A DNA stretch of 22,854 nucleotides from contig DLKK01000076.1 of the NCBI GenBank assembly GCA_002478955.1, positions 1 through 22,854 on the forward strand, in the 5' to 3' direction. A program made the position numbers and the translations under genes. Below, in pieces: positions 13,674-20,645 of the stretch. Position 1 is the first letter of the stretch. Each line of letters opens with the position of its first letter. The stretch is from Treponema sp. UBA7590 (lineage in GTDB: Bacteria > Spirochaetota > Spirochaetia > Treponematales > Treponemataceae). Below the pieces are notes generated by a model that made no database searches, had not been told where the DNA came from, and worked only from the letters and a program-made list of their open reading frames with translations.

Positions 13674-14561
13674 TTTTTTAATATTTGAATCAACGGTTTC
13701 GCTTAGTTTTTCAGGCGGTGTTTTTCGGATTTCTGCGATAAACTTATAAGTCTGATCAATAAGTAATGGTGTGTTTGTTTTTCCGCGGAATGGAACTGGT
13801 GCAAGATATGGTGAATCTGTTTCGCACAAAATCCGGTCATCTGGAACAAGTCTTATTAATTCTTCCATTTCTGGCATTTTGCGTTTTTTTGTGTAAGTTA
13901 CTGAGCCGCTGAAACTTATGTGCCAGCCACGGTCAAGGAAAGCCTTTGCTTCTTGCGAGCCATAAGAATAACAATGGATTATTCCGTTGTCATAGCCGAT
14001 ATTTTTTATGCAGTTCAATGTGTCTTCAAAAGCATCCCGCGAATGAATTATTACAGGAAGAGAAAGTTCCTTTGCAAGCTCAAGCTGCATTTCAAAAAGT
14101 TCGCGTTCCGCGCTGAGCATTTGCTGGTCAAAGTCTGATTCGCATCTGCCGTCAACACCAGAAGGATTCCAATGGTGATCCAGGCCACATTCGCCGATTG
14201 CAATTATTTTCCGGTTCAATGTGTCGTTGTCTTTTGAGCTGCTTGCCGCTTTGATTTGTTCTTTTAGGATTTCCATGCTTTTGTACCAGCTCTTTATTTC
14301 TTCTGGACTTGGCCAGATTGCCGCCGCAAAATAAATGAATTTCCGTGCTTTGTCCGCAAGTCTTGTGTCTTTTATCTGCGCAATGGCGCTATCAATGCAA
14401 GCTTGTCTTTTCAGGAGATCATCGCATTCTGTTCCAATATCCAGTCCGAAAAAGCAGTTTCTTTTTGCCATTTCCTGTAGGATTTCTGTTCCGTTTATAG
14501 GATTTTCCATGCTGTTTTTGCAGATTGTATGTTCAAAATGAAAATGTGTGTCTGAGTACAT
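13653..14561 (-). CDS. tatD: TatD family metal-dependent deoxyribonuclease
   Basis: This is a cytoplasmic TIM-barrel hydrolase, 302 aa. Metal-binding residues are visible in order: H6 and H8 in DTHFHFE, E124 in GECGLDHHW, H173 in IIHSRDAF, H196 in IIHCYSYG and D249 in CETDSPYLAPVPFRGKTN. The length exceeds the usual 260 because of additions around residues 90-115 and 134-145. TatD proteins process or degrade DNA ends; the precise cellular role is debated. A TACAAT box ends six bases before the ATG, with no Shine-Dalgarno, so a leaderless mRNA is likely. Its last seven codons overlap the zinc-ribbon gene on the other strand. Confidence 0.93.
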   Translation of the reverse strand: MYSDTHFHFEHTICKNSMENPINGTEILQEMAKRNCFFGLDIGTECDDLLKRQACIDSAIAQIKDTRLADKARKFIYFAAAIWPSPEEIKSWYKSMEILKEQIKAASSSKDNDTLNRKIIAIGECGLDHHWNPSGVDGRCESDFDQQMLSAERELFEMQLELAKELSLPVIIHSRDAFEDTLNCIKNIGYDNGIIHCYSYGSQEAKAFLDRGWHISFSGSVTYTKKRKMPEMEELIRLVPDDRILCETDSPYLAPVPFRGKTNTPLLIDQTYKFIAEIRKTPPEKLSETVDSNIKKLFNLAV

Positions 14562-14567
14562 AAAATT

Positions 14568-14596
14568 ATTGTAGCAAAAATTTATATGTATTGCAA
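14568..14596 (-). promoter_or_regulatory. Promoter of tatD, sharing its -35 with the tRNA-Leu promoter
   Basis: Read on the minus strand, TTGCAA (14596-14591) is followed by a 17-base spacer and TACAAT (14573-14568). The predicted start falls on the A of the tatD ATG at 14561. Confidence 0.7.
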
Positions 14597-14619
14597 AATG
14601 CTAGTTTTTTCTATATTAT
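14591..14619 (+). promoter_or_regulatory. Promoter of tRNA-Leu(UAA), sharing its -35 with tatD
   Basis: Read on the plus strand, the same TTGCAA (14591-14596), which is its own reverse complement, is followed by a 17-base spacer and TATTAT (14614-14619). The predicted start is near 14626, 11 bases before the tRNA. Confidence 0.7.
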
Positions 14620-14636
14620 ATATCTGTTCATTTTAC

Positions 14637-14721
14637 GCCGGGATGGTGGAATGGTAGACACAAGGGACTTAAAATCCCTCGACCGTAAAAGGTCGTGCCA
14701 GTTCGAGTCTGGTTCCCGGCA
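14637..14721 (+). tRNA. tRNA-Leu, anticodon UAA
   Basis: This is a complete class II tRNA of 85 bases. The acceptor arms are GCCGGGA (14637-14643) and TCCCGGC (14714-14720), with discriminator A at 14721. The anticodon stem is AGGGA/TCCCT with loop CTTAAAA, giving anticodon TAA at 14670-14672. A long variable arm pairs GACC with GGTC, and the T-arm CCAG-TTCGAGT-CTGG is intact. The CCA end is not encoded and must be added by the nucleotidyltransferase. No terminator is seen before the next gene, which begins 29 bases downstream. Confidence 0.97.
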
Positions 14722-14750
14722 GTTTTTATTTCATCTCTTGTCATTTTGTT

Positions 14751-15848
14751 ATGTCTTCTTGGTTTATAGCAATTACTTTTATAAATCTCTTTTCTCTTGT
14801 GATGCTGTTTGTTTCAATAGAAAATAATTCTGTAATCAGCAGGTTTCAGAAGATGAATTTTATGACAACCTGTTCAATTGTTTTTGTGATTTGCATTATG
14901 GAAGTCCTTACGTTGATTTTTGACGGGAGTGCTTTGCGCTGGAGATTTTTTCACATTGCGTCAAATTATTTTGGTTTTAGCCTGACTCCGCTTGTTTATT
15001 TTTCGCTTGGAAATGCGTTGTTGCCGGAAGTTTCAAAAGACAAAAAGCAGATGATTTTTATTTTCGGCACATGGCTTTTGTATTCTTTGTGGATGTTTCT
15101 GATGCTTGTTTTGGGAAATGATTTTGGCGTTTTTTACGTTGATAAAATGAATCATTATTCGCGGGCAAAAGGCTTTTATGTATATGCGTTTTTTTATGCA
15201 GCCGGACTGTTGTATTTTCTGATTCAGAATATAATTCTTTCGCTTCGTTTCTGGCAGAACAACTGTGGAATTCTTTTCTTGAATTTTATGTTTGTATCTA
15301 TTGGCGGAACGGTTCAGGTTGTGCGCCCGGATATTCAGGTCACTTGGCTTGCGGTGATAATCTCAATCAGTTTTTATTTTATGTACCACGGTTCGCTTTA
15401 TCAGCAGTTCGACACGCAAACTTATTTAAGAAATTATAAAAGTTTTCAGAAAATGTTGGACGCGCAAAAAAAAGATGCGGTTTTAATTGTCGTTGAAATT
15501 GATAATTTTGAAAAACTAAAGCTGAACTACAACCGTCAAAAAGTTGATTCTTTGGTGATTTCTGTTTCGCGTGTTTTCAGCAGATTTTACAGAAAATATG
15601 GTCCGTTGTTCAGGATTGGAACCGAGGAATTCTGCGTGATTGCAAAGGATATTCTTCTTGATTTTGATGAGCTTAACAAGAAATTTTTCAAGGAATTTGT
15701 TAAGGAATGTTCGGAGATTGATGAGATGCCGTTTATTTCTGTCGGTTGGTCAAAAATTATTCCTCAGCAAAATATAAACAAGGTTCTTTCGCTTGCGGAT
15801 TTAAAAAAACGTGATTTTATAAAAGAGCGCACATCTTACCTTTTTTAG
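14751..15848 (+). CDS. Membrane protein with a degenerate GGDEF (diguanylate cyclase-like) domain
   Basis: This is a 365-aa protein. The first 215 residues hold about seven hydrophobic segments (near 4-23, 40-58, 70-92, 100-121, 142-165, 172-190, 197-213), a 7TM-sensor-like module. Residues about 220-360 read as a GGDEF domain: DTQTYLRNYKSF replaces the usual D-LTGL-NR, VEIDNFEKLK keeps the metal-binding Asp251, and the signature GGDEF is GTEEF (290-294). The upstream inhibitory-site pattern RxxD is RKYG, so it is absent. Loss of the second Gly suggests weak or no synthase activity, perhaps a GTP or c-di-GMP sensor; that is inference. No ribosome site or promoter is evident. It starts 29 bases after the tRNA and may be co-transcribed with it. 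Confidence 0.8.
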   Translation: MSSWFIAITFINLFSLVMLFVSIENNSVISRFQKMNFMTTCSIVFVICIMEVLTLIFDGSALRWRFFHIASNYFGFSLTPLVYFSLGNALLPEVSKDKKQMIFIFGTWLLYSLWMFLMLVLGNDFGVFYVDKMNHYSRAKGFYVYAFFYAAGLLYFLIQNIILSLRFWQNNCGILFLNFMFVSIGGTVQVVRPDIQVTWLAVIISISFYFMYHGSLYQQFDTQTYLRNYKSFQKMLDAQKKDAVLIVVEIDNFEKLKLNYNRQKVDSLVISVSRVFSRFYRKYGPLFRIGTEEFCVIAKDILLDFDELNKKFFKEFVKECSEIDEMPFISVGWSKIIPQQNINKVLSLADLKKRDFIKERTSYLF

Positions 15849-15872
15849 TTTTTGACATTTGATGTTTTATGT

Positions 15873-16586
15873 TTATGGAGCAAAAATGTAGCCACATTTG
15901 CTTACGGAAACAATGTGCTTCGGGTTCTTTTTGTCGTCTTCAATAAGATTCCGCAAAGATTTTATGTTCACGTAAATATTGCTTTCCAGTGTTTTTTCAT
16001 CTGGAACAGGCTCGTTCCATACATTCTGGAAAATTGTTTCAAAAGACAGGATTTTATTTGGGTTCTGGATAAAATAAAGAATCATATCAAACTGTTTTTT
16101 CCGCATGGGAATTGGTTTTTCCATTTTGTAGACGGTCTGTTTTGTGGTGTCAACTCTGAAAATTCCGCATGAATAAACTTCTTCCAGCGGTTTTTTGTCA
16201 AATCCTGAGAATGAAAATTTTTCCAGCATCCGTTTTACGCGCAAAATAAGTTCTTCAATATAAAACGGTTTGATTATGTAGTCGTCGCAACCTTCTCTGA
16301 ATCCCTGAATTTTAATTTTTTCGTTCTGGATTGAGGAAACGATTATTACAGGAAGCATTTTGCTTTGAATTCTGATTGAATGTAAAATTTCCATTCCGTT
16401 GTCGCCATTTCCAAGGTTCAAATCTAAAATTACAAGGCTGAAAGAATTTTTTGAGAGCTGTTTATAAGTCTCGTCTGCGCTAAAACACTGGACAACTTCA
16501 TAATTTTGACTCCGCAGGTTTTTTGCTATAAAATTATTCAAATCTTCTGAGTCTTCAACAATCAATATAAGTTCGTTTTCTTGCAT
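15873..16586 (-). CDS. OmpR/PhoB family response regulator
   Basis: This is a DNA-binding transcription regulator, 237 aa. The receiver domain (about 5-120) has all key residues: the acidic pair E11-D12, phospho-acceptor D55 in LVILDLNLGN, S84/S85 and K106 in IIKPF. The C-terminal winged helix (about 135-235) shows KKQFDMILYFIQNPNKILS, VWNEPVPDEKTLESNIYVNI and the closing GYIF of the OmpR type. It follows the histidine kinase by 30 bases on the same strand, so the two form a cognate pair. There is no Shine-Dalgarno. A TAAAAT/TATAAT cluster ends a few bases before the ATG and suggests a leaderless or near-leaderless start. The genes it controls are unknown. Confidence 0.95.
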   Translation of the reverse strand: MQENELILIVEDSEDLNNFIAKNLRSQNYEVVQCFSADETYKQLSKNSFSLVILDLNLGNGDNGMEILHSIRIQSKMLPVIIVSSIQNEKIKIQGFREGCDDYIIKPFYIEELILRVKRMLEKFSFSGFDKKPLEEVYSCGIFRVDTTKQTVYKMEKPIPMRKKQFDMILYFIQNPNKILSFETIFQNVWNEPVPDEKTLESNIYVNIKSLRNLIEDDKKNPKHIVSVSKCGYIFAP

Positions 16587-16589
16587 TGT

Positions 16590-16624
16590 ATTATATTTTA
16601 CTTGATTTCTTTGATTTTATCCAA
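16590..16624 (-). promoter_or_regulatory. Possible own promoter of the response regulator
   Basis: On the minus strand TTGGAT (16624-16619), an 18-base spacer and TAAAAT (16600-16595) predict a start at about 16588, two bases before the ATG. A perfect TATAAT (16595-16590) overlaps. It lies at the junction with the kinase gene. Confidence 0.45.
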
Positions 16625-18020
16625 TTCTTTTAAATTTTACGCTGAAAATGCTTCCAGATTTTGCGGATTTGTTTTCAGAATATTCAAGGACAAGATCGTT
16701 CAGCTTGCAGATTTCGTTTACAACAAAAAGTCCTAGCCCGCAGGATTTCTCTGAGCCGGTTGGTGCTGAGCCGATTTTCGCAAATCGTTCAAAAATTACC
16801 GCCTGTTTTTCCTTTGGAATTCCTTGTCCGTCATCAATTACATTCAGAATTATAAATTCCGCCTGTTCTTCAATCGAAACTGTTATATTTCCATTGAATT
16901 CTGTGTATTTTATTGCATTATCAACAAGATTTTCGTAAATTCCTTTCAGACTGTATTCATCGCAGAAAACGCACGGTTCTTTTACAGAGCATTTAAAAGT
17001 GAAATTCTGGCGTTTATTCTCGGCTTTTTTTGAAAGAAAACCATTTTCCTTTTTCAGGCAAGATTCAAGGTTTAGTATTTTTGGATTTATTATGAATCTT
17101 CTGTCTGAAATTTTATACGAATCCAGCACATTTTGGATGATGATATTTATTGCCCGCGCATTTTTCTGTATATTTTGAATTGTGTCGCCAAAATCTAAGA
17201 TTTTTTCATCTTTGTCCGGAATACTTTCGTATGCTTCGGAAAGGCTTTGGATTTCATTTAAAAGAAGCGTAAGCGGCGTGTTCACGTTGTGGGTTACAAA
17301 ATAAAGAAATGTATTTTTTTCTTTTTCAGATTTCAAGAGTTCCTGATTTTTGTGGCTCAGATTTCTGTTGTTTTCAATTTCTTGGATGCGGAAAAGCAGC
17401 GCAGAGACATCAAACGGGCGAATAAGATAGTCGTTTATTTTGTGTTCAAAAATTTTTTCAATAAGATAGGAATGAAATTTGTTTATAATCAGAAGAATTG
17501 CAAAATCCTGTGGCGAATTTTTCCTTCGGATTTCAGCACACAGAGAAAATGCATCATCGTTTTCGTTTTCCGGTGAAATTATCAGCAGCTGGATAAGGTC
17601 TTCCTGGATTGCAGAAAGCGTTTCCTCATAATCTTTCATTATCCGCACAAAAAATCCATAGGATTGGAGCACCAGGCGGAGCTTAAAATTGACAGATTCG
17701 TTTTTGCTGAAAATTCCGATTGAAATTTTTTCAGGAATTTCTTTTTGGATGAAAATATTACGGTTTTCAAAGGAAATGCTGTTTTCCGGAAAATTGTCAC
17801 CGGAGTCTGAATTTGTATTTCCAAAAATATTCTTTATTTCATGCACATTTTTTTTTATCAGGTTTGACACTAGAATTTGGGTTTTTGGATCAATCGGATT
17901 TTCAAGAATTTTTGCAGATGACTGAATTATTTGAAGATAATCATTTATTTCGTTCAAAAAGAATTCAGAAAAATTTGTTTTTGTTTCATTTTGCGTAGTT
18001 GATTTTTCAATTTTTTTCAT
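16617..18020 (-). CDS. Soluble sensor histidine kinase with an N-terminal pseudo-receiver domain
   Basis: This is a cytoplasmic kinase of 467 aa with no membrane segment. Residues about 99-217 have the receiver fold outline, but the acidic pair is S105-K106, the phospho-site is S149 (LLIISPEN) and the conserved Lys is R201 (LIRPF), so it cannot be phosphorylated normally. A dimerisation helix follows with His244 in THNVNTPLTL, Asn replacing the usual Glu after His. The ATPase domain is intact: ENLVDNAIKY (363-372), DDGQGIP (396-402) and GLGLF (428-432). Residues 15-65 resemble a second His-helix pair with Asn23 where His would be. The ATG at 18020 is chosen for AGGA (18033-18030); a TTG at 18044 is the alternative. 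The partner regulator is next. Confidence 0.92.
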   Translation of the reverse strand: MKKIEKSTTQNETKTNFSEFFLNEINDYLQIIQSSAKILENPIDPKTQILVSNLIKKNVHEIKNIFGNTNSDSGDNFPENSISFENRNIFIQKEIPEKISIGIFSKNESVNFKLRLVLQSYGFFVRIMKDYEETLSAIQEDLIQLLIISPENENDDAFSLCAEIRRKNSPQDFAILLIINKFHSYLIEKIFEHKINDYLIRPFDVSALLFRIQEIENNRNLSHKNQELLKSEKEKNTFLYFVTHNVNTPLTLLLNEIQSLSEAYESIPDKDEKILDFGDTIQNIQKNARAINIIIQNVLDSYKISDRRFIINPKILNLESCLKKENGFLSKKAENKRQNFTFKCSVKEPCVFCDEYSLKGIYENLVDNAIKYTEFNGNITVSIEEQAEFIILNVIDDGQGIPKEKQAVIFERFAKIGSAPTGSEKSCGLGLFVVNEICKLNDLVLEYSENKSAKSGSIFSVKFKRIG

Positions 18021-18081
18021 CTTTGTGCTTCCTGACTTAAGCAAAAATATATACTTGAATTCTGATTTTTTCTATATTCTT

Positions 18082-20040
18082 CTAAAAATATGCGTTCACG
18101 GAAAAAGACCATTCGTGGCGGTATTTTCCATAGTCCATGTTGAAGGAATAGTTTCCTTTTAAAGCCATGTTTTGCGACAGGAAAATGCAAGTGTCTGCGG
18201 CAAATTGCGTCCTTAAATGGTCCAAATTAAATGGCGACTGTAAAACGCTTGCTGAAATTTTATTTTTCCATTTGTCTGTTCCTGCGATAAAACCTGTCTC
18301 TCCGCCTAAAAGCAAATCGGTTCCATATTTATATGCCGGAGAAAAATAGCTGTCTGCTCCAGCCATAAGATAAAGCTGAATCCATTCGGCTGGCCGGATA
18401 TTGGTTCCGAACTGGAATTTTAGGCGCCATGCCAAATCTTGTTTTTGGTCTTTATTCGGGTTTTGTGCAAATCCGGTTAATATCTGGGTTGCTCCATTCA
18501 GGAAAAATGTGTCAGATGTCGGCAATGAAAGAATTGAAAGTAAAGTTGCTTTGTTTAGACAAAAATCATTCTTTTCTGGAGCGTAACGGACTTCTACATC
18601 TACAAAAGCAATCTCTGAATTTTCAGAATATCCCGCCGGATATTCAAGCTGTTCGTGCGAGCCAAGCCTGAATTCCATTCCGCAGTAACCGCCGTTAATA
18701 TCGTTTCCGCCTGTGAGAGAAAGTTTTTTTGAACCATGGGCTTTTTCTGGCAGTTCTGGCGTTTTTACATTTTCCTCTTCGATTTTTCCAAGTTTGCGTC
18801 TTGCGGACAAAACTGAAATGAATCTTGAGCGGTATTCGGCAGAAGTGATTTTCCGGTTGTTCAAAAGGGAACTAAGATAATCGGATGCCGTGTTCCAGAT
18901 TTGTGCCTGTTTTTCAACTGGAAGATCAGAAAATGGGAAATCCTGTACAGTTTTTTTGCCCATGCACACGGATTTTATATATTTTTGCTGCTGCAGACTA
19001 AGGTTATGTTTTCCGTTTTCAACTTTTGAATATGCGGAAGGCCGGTATTTTGTTTCTTCCGTAAGTCCAAGTTCGTATGCGAGTTTTACTGTTGCAAGCG
19101 GCTCCACAATTCCAAAAAGTTTTTCCGTTGCCTTTGTGGATGGGCGTGCGGCTTCAATCAAAAAAAGAAGATTATATGAACAGTTTTCGCTTGTGAAAAA
19201 ATACCTTGAATATATTCCTGCCAAATCAAATGTGTGGCGCAACATTTTTTCTTTTTCTTCATCGTTAAAATTCAGTTTGTATTCCCAGATATCGCGCATA
19301 TCCATATCGGAATACTGCTTTATTTTTTCATAATAGGCTTCAAATCCATAATAACCTTTGAATCCGCCCATAAGCCCAAGAATTGCGTAAAGCGGACCGC
19401 CGGTGACTTTTGTTACGGCTCCATAGTTTATGGAATTTGCGGTAAGCCGTGGTTTATCCTTTGTTTCAACAAGAAGAAATGTGTGTCCAAAAACTGAGGC
19501 AGGTCGTTTAAGGTAGCTTGAAGGAAATACAAGATATATGTCTCCTGGATTTACCTGTTTTAGTATGTTTTGAAAGGCGAAGTCGCCATTGTAAGGGAAA
19601 TCGTTCTCGGAAAGCCCTAATTTTTCGCAGAGCCATTTATATCGTCCGGGAAAACGTTCAATCGCGTGTTTTGTTTTTGAGTCTTTAGGAGCTGGTTCAA
19701 AAAAAGCTTTTATGGTTGCGTTCAGTTCTGCTTTTGGATTGGTTTTTCCGTTTTTTGCGCAGAAAAATTTCGGGTCGTCAACAAGACTTTTATAGCGGGA
19801 GAATAATGCTGGCTTGTAATGTAAAAGCGTGCGCCAATAGGAATCGTTATATAGTTTTAGTTCATTAGCCTTTTTGATGAAAATTTCTGCTTTTTCTGAA
19901 TATGATACAGAGTCTGAATCTGTGCAAAAAATTGGTAATGACGAGGTGAAAAATAAGATGATAATCAAGAAACAGGATGCAGCCTTTGTTTTTGTAAAAA
20001 AACTAAAATTGCATCCTGTTTTTTTTAAAAAGGAAATCAC
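18082..20040 (-). CDS. DUF4105 (Lnb N-terminal-like) protein with a C-terminal beta-barrel-like domain
   Basis: This is an envelope protein of 652 aa. A signal-like hydrophobic stretch occupies residues 21-38, ending SLPIFC. The DUF4105 domain (about 60-400) shows PGDIYLVFPSSYLKRPASVF, GHTFLLVE (His186), SINYGA, and SENCSYNLLFLIEAARP with Cys287. His186 and Cys287 form the likely papain/NlpC-type pair. The last 200 residues alternate polar and aromatic residues in strands and end in -NAYF, with the terminal Phe typical of outer-membrane barrels. DUF4105 is, to my knowledge, also the periplasmic domain of the Bacteroides lipoprotein N-acyltransferase Lnb, but there it is joined to membrane helices. 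The GTG start at 20040 lies one base after the upstream stop, with AGGA nearby. The role here is unknown. Confidence 0.82.
   Translation of the reverse strand: MISFLKKTGCNFSFFTKTKAASCFLIIILFFTSSLPIFCTDSDSVSYSEKAEIFIKKANELKLYNDSYWRTLLHYKPALFSRYKSLVDDPKFFCAKNGKTNPKAELNATIKAFFEPAPKDSKTKHAIERFPGRYKWLCEKLGLSENDFPYNGDFAFQNILKQVNPGDIYLVFPSSYLKRPASVFGHTFLLVETKDKPRLTANSINYGAVTKVTGGPLYAILGLMGGFKGYYGFEAYYEKIKQYSDMDMRDIWEYKLNFNDEEKEKMLRHTFDLAGIYSRYFFTSENCSYNLLFLIEAARPSTKATEKLFGIVEPLATVKLAYELGLTEETKYRPSAYSKVENGKHNLSLQQQKYIKSVCMGKKTVQDFPFSDLPVEKQAQIWNTASDYLSSLLNNRKITSAEYRSRFISVLSARRKLGKIEEENVKTPELPEKAHGSKKLSLTGGNDINGGYCGMEFRLGSHEQLEYPAGYSENSEIAFVDVEVRYAPEKNDFCLNKATLLSILSLPTSDTFFLNGATQILTGFAQNPNKDQKQDLAWRLKFQFGTNIRPAEWIQLYLMAGADSYFSPAYKYGTDLLLGGETGFIAGTDKWKNKISASVLQSPFNLDHLRTQFAADTCIFLSQNMALKGNYSFNMDYGKYRHEWSFSVNAYF
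19970..20026 (+). terminator. Plus-strand terminator-like hairpin inside the start of the DUF4105 gene
   Basis: AAACAGGATGCA (19970-19981) and TGCATCCTGTTT (20010-20021) form a perfect 12-base inverted repeat with a 28-base loop. On the plus strand it runs into eight T (20019-20026), so it would stop antisense transcription. On the minus strand, the gene's own direction, no T-run follows and the stem lies in codons 7-24. Confidence 0.5.
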
Positions 20041-20041
20041 A

Positions 20042-20485
20042 TTATCCTACGAGAGAATAAATTTTGCTAGCAACTTCCTGAGCTGAAACTTCTGAAGAAG
20101 AGAAGATTTCATCAAAGTTGTTCTGAAGAGAAGCTTTGAATGCAACTGAATCAGAAACGTTGAGCATTGAAGAAAGTGTGTCGATATATTCGCCTTCACC
20201 CTTTGCAATGTCATTAGCAAGTGCGTCCATGTTGTCTGTGATGAACTGGTTTGTTTCTGTCATGGCAACAGCAGCCTTGTCATATCCCCATGTTCCAGAA
20301 GAGATAGCGAAGAACTGGTTGTACCAGATTCCGTTAAGGAAAGCTCCGAGCAAATCCCAGCCCATTCCTTCTTTGTCATTTACAAGAAGATATCCAAGAC
20401 CAGGTCCTACATTTCCTGCAAATGCTGAAGTAGATACAGCAAGCATGCCAGCTGCAACTAAAGCAACAATCTTTTTTCTAAGCAT
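20042..20485 (-). CDS. DUF3015 family secreted protein lacking the usual cysteines
   Basis: This is a small exported protein, 147 aa. The signal peptide MLRKKIVALVAAGMLAVSTSAFA is followed by a probable cleavage before Gly. The mature part matches the DUF3015 layout: GPGLGYLL, then AFLNGIWYNQFFAISSGTWGYD, then ITDNMDALANDIAKGEGEYI, DTLSSMLN and NFDEIFSS. DUF3015 members usually carry Cys in GCGLG and at the end of SGTxGC; here the positions are Pro and Tyr, so that disulphide is absent. The ATG at 20485 is set by GGAGG (20495-20491) five bases upstream; a TTG at 20497 is rejected. It lies one base before the DUF4105 gene, a pairing I recall from other bacteria. The function is unknown. Confidence 0.88.
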   Translation of the reverse strand: MLRKKIVALVAAGMLAVSTSAFAGNVGPGLGYLLVNDKEGMGWDLLGAFLNGIWYNQFFAISSGTWGYDKAAVAMTETNQFITDNMDALANDIAKGEGEYIDTLSSMLNVSDSVAFKASLQNNFDEIFSSSEVSAQEVASKIYSLVG

Positions 20486-20504
20486 ATATGCCTCCAAAAA
20501 TATT

Positions 20505-20534
20505 TGTATACGATTACTTTGGAGTTTACTTGAA
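20505..20534 (-). promoter_or_regulatory. Possible promoter of the DUF3015-DUF4105 unit
   Basis: On the minus strand TTCAAG (20534-20529), an 18-base spacer and TATACA (20510-20505) predict a start near 20498, which leaves room for the GGAGG ribosome site. The -35 match is weak (three of six). The rest of the 160-base gap 20486-20645 is very AT-rich with homopolymer runs and no other support. Confidence 0.35.
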
Positions 20535-20645
20535 AAATCTAAAATTTTTCTAAAAAAAAACTAGAAAATTGTTAAAAAAACGTAAAAGAACCGTTAATTA
20601 ATGATTATAACAAAAATTTATTTTTGGTTGCTTTTGATTCAATTT

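Noticed and set aside
15880..15902. Imperfect hairpin between the GGDEF-like gene and the response regulator
   Set aside because: It has a two-base bulge, lies inside the regulator coding end and has no T-run on either strand, so it is not supported as a terminator.
20136..20564. 142-codon plus-strand open frame
   Set aside because: Antisense to the DUF3015 gene, which has a signal peptide and ribosome site. The frame is Ser/Pro-rich shadow sequence.
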